Shown in pieces: positions 55,835 through 64,000 of a stretch of 64,000 bases of DNA (the first letter of the stretch is position 1; each line of letters begins with the position of its first letter). A program made the position numbers and the translations under genes. Source of the stretch: Heliopora coerulea (taxonomy: Eukaryota; Cnidaria; Anthozoa; Scleralcyonacea; Helioporidae). The stretch is from contig JASJOG010000135.1 in NCBI GenBank assembly GCA_030142905.1, positions 372,001 to 436,000 of the forward strand, in the 5' to 3' direction. Below the pieces are notes generated by a model, which worked only from the letters and a program-made list of their open reading frames with translations, had not been told where the DNA came from and did no database searches.

Positions 55835-57630
55835 TAACTCGGGTAGAATTGGGAAAAATAAATTTCTTAGCGTGATTAAAACAGAAAAATTCTCAAAAAT
55901 CGGTAACGATGAACAAGAGTTTGGATATTAGCGTGCATTCAGGTTGCCATATATATACCGTATGCAGTATGTAATTCTTATTCCTAGGTTTTTCTCACTA
56001 AACATTCGAGCAGAGCGATTCGGGCAGATCGTCTCTGCTCCCCCCCCCCCCCAAAAAAAAAAAAGATTAGGGCCCGTGCGCCTATACCTTTACATCAGTT
56101 ACTTCTTCGTAAATATGGGGCTCCACAGATGCAGAAGGCAGGCAGGTTCCCTCCTGTACTTGCCGTGGTATTGCTTTTCCTTTACCTTCGCTTTGAATGT
56201 CACGTACTGGGGAGTCTGCAAGTACAACACACCGACCGCCATGTTCATGGGTTAAGTCTTACCAGTAACAACAGCAGTAAAACTGGCAACTACAACAGTT
56301 ACAAATGACAAGAACAACCACAGAATCAACGACATCAACAGTGATTTAAAACAGGGCCGTAGTTGAAGAGGGACAAGAGGGTGGCTGCCCCCCAAGCTTT
56401 TTTGCAGGTCAAGTCCTTAAAAGTTGGTTTATCAGGTACAACATTTTGTATGTTCATAATATTGAATACATTCCAGTTCATTTTTGTTGTACAGTACACG
56501 TTTCCGTACAGTTTTTGCATAGACTTGCCTTGATAAGATTTGCATGGATTTATGGCTTTCTATTTTGGTTTTTGTATTGAAAGATTTTTCTTGCGTGCAC
56601 ATGCCAGAGTGCAATAGTTTACTTTGTGCCAACAGATTTTTGAAGTACGTAGTACAAATTTTTGTTTTGCTAGCGTTTGATTGGTGTGTTGAACACGTTA
56701 ACGTCTTACTAATAATTCAAATTAAATTGTGGCTGAAGTTCGTTTGTAACCATACAGAATGTGAAAGAAGCTCTTATTTTATTTTGATAACCTGATTTTA
56801 ATTTGTCGACCCACTAAAAACTACAATAACAAGAACATATGAACAATGGTAACATTAAAACGAAGAATATCAAAAACAACAGCGATGTATTTTGATTAAA
56901 GTCTTACCAATATTTACGTGTTGTTTTTCTCTGCTTGTCTTTCGGTCGGTTTCTCTCGCCTGAAATGCACAATAGTTTTGCATCATTCGGTGCAAACAAA
57001 ACAAACTTTGGCCCAAGGTCTCTTAACACGTGAAAAAATCACACAGGCTTCTGAATTATTTTTCTTTCCTTGACAGTTTTCTAAAATGTCTATAAACACG
57101 TAACAATGATTTAATTTCATTATAGCAACTTCTTACGTTGGAGAACAACCACTAAACATCATCGCACTTACTGGGACAACTAGGAACAAGTCCGATTCAG
57201 TTGTCAACCTCGTTAATAGTCTTAAGCAATCTGTTCCACACAATCCGTTTCACACGCTAGCCGGTATTTGAATACATTCGAAATGTTGTTCGGGTTAGCA
57301 TCAACAAGCTTGCTACATGCACGTCTACTGTGGAAAAAATCATTTCGCTGGCCTCGGACCGACATTTCGCCAAAAATCTGAATTGAAACTTTACATTAAA
57401 AACTGATTTAGGGTTAATGTTAGAGATTGGATTGGAGGTTAGGGTTAGAGTTTGAGAAAGGACTAAGCATGAGAAATATTGTGAAGTCACCTGATGTCAC
57501 TCTTAGGCCAACGAAAGAACGTCTTCCGTTTACTGTAGGCTTGTGATAAACAGAACGTTTTTACGTATGTATTAAATGAGCACCCTTCATAAAACGTTAT
57601 AAGTTTAATTTATTATGTGAATATATGGAT
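55835..57630. other. Between the pogo-like element and the R6 stop
   Basis: C-run and A-run at 56041-56064, and short frames without motifs. It probably includes the R6 3' UTR on the minus strand. Confidence 0.45.
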
Positions 57631-60600
57631 TTATTGATGCGATACTGGTTTAGGTGTGTAAGGCAGGAGCACTAGTTTTCCTATTGTCTTATCTCTTCTT
57701 TTTACCTCGCTGTAGTCAGGCTCTCCACTGCTCGGATTATCAGAGGAATGTTCCGGCCCCATGTCTTTCTTTTTCATCACGTTACACGGCTCTTTGTAAG
57801 TAGTACTGATGTCGTTTGGTTTAGGACGACGGTAGACTGGTGTGTGCACTTGAACCGTCGTTATTCCTTCGAGATCTTTATCGATGTTGTGGGATGTCGT
57901 GGCGTCGGTGGAAACGCACGTTCGAGAGGATTTTGTTTGGGTTTGGTCTTTGGTAAAAATGACGTCGTCAATATCAATTTCTATACATAAAGCAACAACG
58001 TTACTCAATAACAAAATGACCAACAACACCAGCTACAACAACTACAAAAACAACAACGAAACAACCACAACAACAGCAATATATTAAATCTTTAACACCT
58101 TGCAAGGAAAAATGACGATGGGTAGCAGAGTTGCCGCGCGAATACCTAACTCCTACATAAAAGTTTATGATCGTTAATTTTTTTCCTTTACCCCTTTACA
58201 ACACATAGGCGCGTGGCAGGGAGCGAAGAGGTGGTCGCTTCCCCGTTGTGCGCAAGATAAACAACAGTCAGGTGTTAAAACATTGGTATTCTGTTCAAAA
58301 ATGGTCTCAAAATACGGGAAATGCTGCCTCAGAGATCAAGGAATTTCAAAATTTCTGTGAATTACGTGGCCCCCGAACACGCAAAAACTCAAGCCCTAGG
58401 TGCTCGATGGTGCACCTTTAGTACACCAGTAAAAAATTATGACATTGTCCCCTCCTTATCGAATTCCCGGCTACGTCCATCATTGCACACAGTTGTCTCT
58501 CGAATATTTCTATCTTCATCAAAACATGTGAATCCCAGTAATTACATTTTATATTACACTGGTTGATAACAAGTAAACAAGGCACTAATCAAAGAGACAA
58601 ATCAAAGGAAGTAATTAAGGTTCTTCCTTCTCAAATCAGTTGTACTGAAGATACAGATACGGCAATTGCGGTGCACCAGTCAACGTAGAACTTGCAAGCT
58701 TTCAGGTAGTGGAGTAAGCACTTCGTCAGGAAATTATGCCTTATTAAACAAACAGACAAACAAACAAGTAGACAAATAAATTAACAATTCATCACTCTAC
58801 CAACCACAGTAATCGTGTTCTTCCTTTGCTGGTTCTTCGTCACCCTCTGGTCCCTGAAAGATGCCAAAATTCCTGACCGACTTTTCCTTTTTTAGTTTAA
58901 ATTGACGGTCACAGTTCACGTGGTGGTTTGGTTCTTTATCATTTTAATGATAATAGTGAGTTTAAGCTTCACGATTTCAATCTCTGGGCAAACATCACAG
59001 TTGGTCTTATTATTGAATTTTGCAAGTATGCTGGCAAGTGAAAACGTACTATGTTCACTTTTCTAGTTAACTTTAGCAGCGTGGGTTTATCATCAAAAAT
59101 CATATTCATGTTATCCTACAGATGATTCTCTAATAGAATCGAAACACTGTACACCCTTACGGATACAAAGCGTTAAGTTGTTAGGAGAACCTCTCGTTCT
59201 TTTAACATCGATTAAACGAGTGTCCTATTCCCAATTGACAAGATAGCTCAACTGGTAGAACTGCTGTGCAGATCAAAACCCGAAGATGCCAGTTCGAATT
59301 CTGCTCAAGTCAATTTTTCTCATTGACTTTAGCATTGTAGGTTTATCGTGAAATATTCTGTTCACGCCACCCTGAAGGTGATTCTGAAACAAAATCAAAG
59401 CACTGCACATCTTCACTTTAACTTACATTCGGACTGTCGTTTTCTGTCTTCTCTTCTCTTACGTATTTGATTTTTATTCGTTTCATCTTTGTCCGATAGC
59501 CCAATGCATCATCCAATGCGAGCTGAGATCGTATTTCTTTTTCTAAAGATTAAAAAAGTAACCTCATTAGGTGGTGTTGGCATGGAAGCGAGCCAGCCCC
59601 CCAAGTACGACTGGCCCTTTTTGCCGAGATCTTGCCTCCCAGTGAAATCCCTTGCATATAATATTTGTTTTCGTGTACACGTGACGAGGCCAGTCCTCAC
59701 GGAGATCTCGCAATTGACCATCCGAGATCCCGTCTTGTAAACACACCAAGAAGGGCTAGCCCTCCTATACATGCATGCGTGCTAGATCCAACCCTGCCAG
59801 AAGAGCCAGAAAGTTCCCATGTAAAAGCGAGGTGAAATCCAGCCCTCTTACTAGGGGTAGTCCTTCAAAGAAGGCTGGCTTGCCTACATGTAAACACCAC
59901 CTTAGAGTACAAAAACACTTTACACCAAACAAACGCTTCATGTTTTTCCGTGATTCAATACAGTGAACTCCTTCCAAACTGGATACCATTCGGACCACCC
60001 TTACTGTCCGTCTAAGAGAGGGGTTTCTTTCGAAGCTTTAGTACCTATTGTTGCTTTTTAAACGTCGTTGATCACTGCCTACGGTAGCACTTTACTTTTA
60101 TAACTATGATATCACCTCTTCTCCACTCAAATTTTGCTTTCTCCACCAGCTCTTCGTCATCAAATGTTTCAAGCTATTTTAAACATGGAAAAACTAGAAT
60201 TATTTAAAAGTTTTAAAACTAGTCTTAGAAAAACGTGTTTTTGTTTAAAAAAAAGTTTCAAAAGTCAGCTCATCTTATTACTTATTAAATCTTGACGAGC
60301 AAAATTGTCTGGCGTTAGGCTGAGTAAAATAGTAGGGACCTTAAGATCTACCCCGTCAACTTGAACGACAACATCTTTTAAAAAAAATATTGTTCATGCC
60401 ATTGATGTAGAAAGCGGGGGGTACAGGGGCCGCAATTCCCAACATTTTATTTAGGGGGGCCGCAATATTGTTCGGCCCCCTTAAAAACAGATATGGTAAC
60501 AATATGCGAAGTGTTTTTTAATTTTTACCATCGCACGCACTTGCATTTCAAAATTAAAGAAGACAATATTTAAAAATCTAATCGACTGTGCATAGTATTA

Positions 60601-62686
60601 ACAATAGTTGATACTTCATTCGAGAGTTGCACACAGATGCCATTAAGACTCTGATAAACGCACAGTCACGTTTAGCATCGTTGAAATTAAAGGTTAAAAG
60701 AGCTACAACATTTTATACTTGTATTTAGTCTTGTAACGAATAAATTAGCAATCCTTTATAATATTCTTTACCATAGGTGTAAAACTATAAATATTGTCTC
60801 AACATTGTCAACAATAAAGTCGATGTAAACATTTACCAAAAAACGCCCATCTTGAATTTAAATTTTGCTCCCGGCCCCCCTAAATTCGACTAGCTTCCTA
60901 CGCCCCCGATTCATGCATCCAAAACAAAGAGAATAAACACCTTTTATCCTTCAGAGCATTCTCACCATTTTCGTCACCCAAACTATTTTCACATCCTAAG
61001 GACGACGTCAGCTCGCAGAGTGAAAAAAGCTGTTACTCAATTCAACCCGAGACTACAGTCATTTTAGGAAGACAAGAGCGTTTTAAGAGGCATAAAACAT
61101 ACCACAAGTATCAAGCATAGTGTTCAACAAACCGTCGTTCCTTTAAATGTCGAAATTTTAAGGGACGTCGTCTTTCAAGTTGTCGTCTTAGATCTTAAGG
61201 TCCTTAATGCAACTCAGACTTGCATGTCTTAGGGGAGAAGTTAATGTCAGGCTGGCCGGATTTTCATCGGTTTTTCAAATTCCCATTTTATTTGCTTGTT
61301 TAGACCAAAATCCATAACCAGCCTACAATTGCGAGAAGTAAAGACATAACATAAACCGAAAAACGTCATCTTGTTAGCTTGATATTCAAGTTATAAACAA
61401 GGCAGAGACGAAGGTACAGTGAACATCAAGCAAGTAACAAGATAACGTTTTTCGGTTTACGTTTTACATTCTTTACTTGTTTTTTTTTTTTTTTTTTTGT
61501 CTTCTTAGTCCTCTAATGTATCAGATACTTACATCATATTCTTCGCCTGAACTCGATTCTGAATCTTCTGATTTAGGCAAGGAAAAAAAAACAAAAACAA
61601 ACAAAAAAACACACATCAGAGTAGCTACAGTATCTAATCAAGCCTCTCACACAACATTAAACAACATTACAATTCAGTGAAATAACCCGCAATTATAGCA
61701 TTGTGAACCGATTTCGATTTCAGGTACGCTGGTCCAAAACGTAATAGAGAGTAGTGCCATGCCGAAATGCGGGCTACTGGGACGCTTTCCCCGGACGCCA
61801 AATTTTTTGGGGCAACATTTTCAGAAACAAAGATTTGACTTGTTTTGTTTTTTCATCCAGGTTCAAAAATAATTTGCAAAGCTGGACAAAATGTTAAATC
61901 AATGTCTCGACTTCTGATCGTTAACTGACGACCTTGAAACTGTCAAGCTTCGGAGGTGCTTGATATAAATTTTTAATTACACTTCGAGTAATAAAAAAAC
62001 AAAAGGCACTTTAAACACTTGTTTCTACAGAAACACCTCGTTCAGTTGTACAATAATGATCAAGAGCTTGGGGTGCGTTAGGGAAGGTTGAAGGGGCACC
62101 TTCAACAAAATTTGCCTCGGATTAATTACCACCTTGGTACGGTTTGGATAGAGAGTACAGATGATCATGTGCAGCTGTTAAGATTTTGCGTCAATTAATT
62201 ACTGCGTATGCTGATCAGTATGCCGGACTACGTTTCGATACGGAAAGCCAGCGGAAAATGGCTTGAAGACTGAAGTACAAATAAGCAACTACGGATCTCT
62301 TTCATAAAGGTCACTAATCGAAGACTTAAATGAAGGCAGATTAGAAAACTGCTGGCCAATATGAAAGCTTAGGAATAGTTTGGGCTTAGAATACCATTGT
62401 TAAAGAGCAACAGAACGAAAAGACATCATGTATACAAATTTCATGTTAAAGTACCACCATGTCATTCACATTTGGTGTATGCACCATGATATAGTCTCAA
62501 CATTTTTTTAAAACATTGCATCAAGTTATCGGCAACACCCATGCAAAAAACACAACTGTTTCGCGTAGGATATATTTGATTTTTAAAAGTCGTAATTCAT
62601 GTCATTACGGCTGAAAGATTTTAAAATGCGAGTGTTTCGTCGTTCACAGTTGCGTCTTACCTTCACTCTCTTCTTCCGGAATCACA
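57631..62686 (-). CDS. R6: cytoplasmic tail of a further family member on the minus strand (5' part outside window)
   Basis: Four minus-strand exons join in frame to 152 residues: 62686-62661 (phase 2 to 1), 61567-61533 (1 to 0), 58853-58805 (0 to 1), 57980-57631 with the stop. The phase series 2-1, 1-0, 0-1, 1 is the one seen after the transmembrane exon in R2, R4 and R5. The first three exons are short and very acidic (VIPEEESE, DSESSSGEEYD, EGDEEPAKEEHDYC). The last exon contains TPVYRRPKP (YxxP), TYKEP and GEPDYSEVKRR; EPDYSEV matches EPDYEEV of R5. The transmembrane and extracellular exons must lie beyond 64000. The 58805 donor (GTTGGT) is weak and was chosen because it alone keeps frame. 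An AATAAA on the minus strand near 57610 may be the polyadenylation signal. It is a convergent, probably inverted paralogue of R5. Confidence 0.6.
59060..59425 (+). repeat. Diverged direct repeat around a tRNA-like sequence
   Basis: TTTATCATCAAAAATCATATTC...GATTCTC...ATCGAAACACTGTACA at 59086-59155 recurs at about 59340-59415. Between them, 59232-59305 has AGATAGCTCAACTGGTAGA (A-box-like), AGTTCGAATTC (B-box-like) and a following T-run. Probably two SINE copies with one tRNA head retained; not a functional tRNA. Confidence 0.35.
60288..60345 (-). repeat. TTAA-type MITE-like repeat, copy 10 (partial)
   Basis: TTGTCTGGCGTTAGGCTGAG and TAAAATAGTAG. In an R6 intron. Confidence 0.45.
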
Positions 62687-62756
62687 CTAAATAGGAGACA
62701 AATTATATAGTTTGTCAGATTATAACATCAAATATAGGTCTAAATCTTTGAATCAT

Positions 62757-62835
62757 CATTATCATCATCATCATCACCATCATTATCATCATCATCATTA
62801 TCATTATCATCATTATCATTATCATCATCATCATT

Positions 62836-62866
<31 letters not shown>

Positions 62867-62870
62867 ACCT
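62757..62870 (+). repeat. (ATC/ATT)n microsatellite
   Basis: About 35 units of CAT/ATC with ATT variants, upstream of the R6 tail exons. Confidence 0.85.
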
Positions 62871-62932
62871 GATAACTCCTCATGGGAGGTCAGGTCTTCT
62901 TGTCGCAGCGTTCCGTTGACTTCGATCTAAAA

Positions 62933-63205
62933 CAGGGGTGTGGAACAGGCGGCCCGCGGGCCACACTACGGCCCTCGAAGCCTTTCAGTGTGGCCCGCAT
63001 CAAGCTTTTATTTTTATTATACGTACGCGTATTATAAGTATCACACTAATAAAAATTGAATTGTTTCTGTGTTTATTTCTTTAATGGAAAATATGCTAAT
63101 ACAAGTAATTTTCATTTAAAACTTGAATTCTTGGGGATGGCTGGCCCACATTGTTGTTCCAATCCTTTGATGTGGCCCGCCGATGAAAATTGTTGCACAC
63201 CCCTG
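62933..63205. mobile_element. hAT-like MITE with near-perfect 8-bp target duplication
   Basis: Ends CAGGGGTGTGgAACA and TGTTGCACACCCCTG; flanks ATCTAAAA (62925-62932) and AACTAAAA (63206-63213) match at 7 of 8 bases. An 8-bp duplication with a CAGGGG terminus is the hAT pattern. The interior repeats GGCCCGC and has no ORF. It interrupts DNA upstream of the R6 tail exons. Confidence 0.7.
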
Positions 63206-63440
63206 AACTAAAACAACGCTCTCTGCAAAGTTGTGTTTTCTCAAATCTCCTTGGACACAGTTCATCCATCATTTCCTTGGTCTCCCACCTGGTCTTTTTC
63301 CTTCTTCCCTTCTTTCCATTACCCATAGGAATAAAATTACCATGGGAAAAACGCGTGCATCAGTCAAGATGCTCACGACAAAGCATGACAAAGTATGCAC
63401 GATTAAGTACTATACAACAGCACAGGGCAATGAGCTAGTT

Positions 63441-63458
63441 TTTCTCTCTCTCTCTCTG

Positions 63459-63512
<54 letters not shown>

Positions 63513-63626
63513 TCTGTCTCTCTGTCTCTGTGTGTGTGTGTCTCTCTCTCTGTGTCTCTCTCTCTGTCTCTGTCTCTCTGTCTCTCTGTCTCTCTGTCTC
63601 TGTCTCTGTCTCTGTCTCTGTCTCTG

Positions 63627-63681
<55 letters not shown>

Positions 63682-63735
63682 CTCTGTCTGTCTCTCTCTC
63701 TGTCTCTCTCTCTCTGTCTCTCTGTCTCTGTTTTT
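63441..63735 (+). repeat. (CT)n / (CTGTCT)n microsatellite
   Basis: Nearly 300 bp of CTCT with CTGTCT blocks and a short GTGTGT run, followed by T/G-rich sequence. Confidence 0.85.
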
Positions 63736-64000
63736 TCGGGGTTTTGGGGGTTTTTTTTTTGTTTTTTGTTTTTTTTTTCTTTTTTTCATCACGAGTGCTT
63801 TATTTCGCTGGGATTTTGACCCGCACACTCAAGACTTCGTCAGATCTAATTTGGTGAAACGTTTGTCCTGTCACATCATTAACTGAAAAACGTGGTCACG
63901 AAAACGTTGTTATTAAAGAAACTCAAAGTTTTCTAAATGTTTCCTAATTTTGCATAACGTAAAACATCGGCGTGCAAATTTTTCTCTCCATTGAGCAAAA

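Noticed and set aside
59435..59451. 17-nt minus-strand exon candidate in R6 (NDSPN, ends GTAAGT)
   Set aside because: Upstream sequence is purine-rich, so there is no credible acceptor.
62712..62930. His-rich ORF
   Set aside because: Translation of the ATC/ATT microsatellite.
63231..63886. Ser-Leu / Cys-Val repeat frames
   Set aside because: Translations of the (CT/CTGT)n microsatellite.

Overview
Eukaryotic, AT-rich genomic DNA with GT-AG introns, short exons and dense small transposons. I infer a cnidarian, most likely a stony coral. The grounds are Penelope-like elements carrying hammerhead-ribozyme motifs, abundant MITEs and tRNA-headed SINEs, and an array of lineage-specific cysteine-rich membrane receptors. 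Species cannot be fixed from sequence alone.

The backbone of the window is a tandem array of six related, multi-exon, single-pass membrane-receptor genes, here called R1 to R6. R1 (781-2540, +, 5' part outside the window), R2 (4801-15601, +), R3 (20976-31659, +), R4 (34134-40657, +) and R5 (45033-52005, +) run in one direction. R6 (57631-62686, -, 5' part outside the window) is convergent with R5. I joined the exons by hand from splice sites; every chosen junction keeps frame. The shared plan is: signal peptide plus a six-cysteine CxxCxC domain; one or two copies of a two-exon ectodomain module (exon a, phase 1 to 0, about 80-90 codons; exon b, phase 0 to 1, about 36-45 codons); a stalk; one transmembrane helix, usually ending in phase 2; very short juxtamembrane exons; and a tyrosine-rich cytoplasmic tail. 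Extra phase 1-1 domain exons have been added: a ricin-type beta-trefoil in R2, and a WSC domain plus a W-N-N-x-L-C repeat exon in R3.

The tails carry immune-receptor-type tyrosine motifs. R4 and R5 have a two-YxxL ITAM in a homologous 152-nt exon. R5 has a second, ITAM-like pair. R1 and R3 have ITIM-consensus sites, two of those in R1 lying just past a frame break. R2 and R6 have YxxP and YxxV/L motifs. I infer a family of paired activating and inhibitory recognition receptors, a candidate immune or self/non-self locus built on a non-immunoglobulin ectodomain. The ligand, expression and function are unknown.

Between and inside these genes are mobile elements: a truncated Penelope-like element with a GIY-YIG ORF and inverted ends (7612-8611); related inverted-repeat remnants (17904-18097, 24888-25100); a hammerhead palindrome (47881-48103); a pogo-like transposon carrying a broken ORF (54536-55834); a hAT-like MITE with target duplication (62933-63205); about ten copies of a roughly 100-bp TTAA-flanked MITE-like repeat; two families of tRNA-headed SINEs; a LINE reverse-transcriptase scrap; and many microsatellites. 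The 15.6-21.0 kb stretch is otherwise gene-poor, with two unexplained exon-like pieces.
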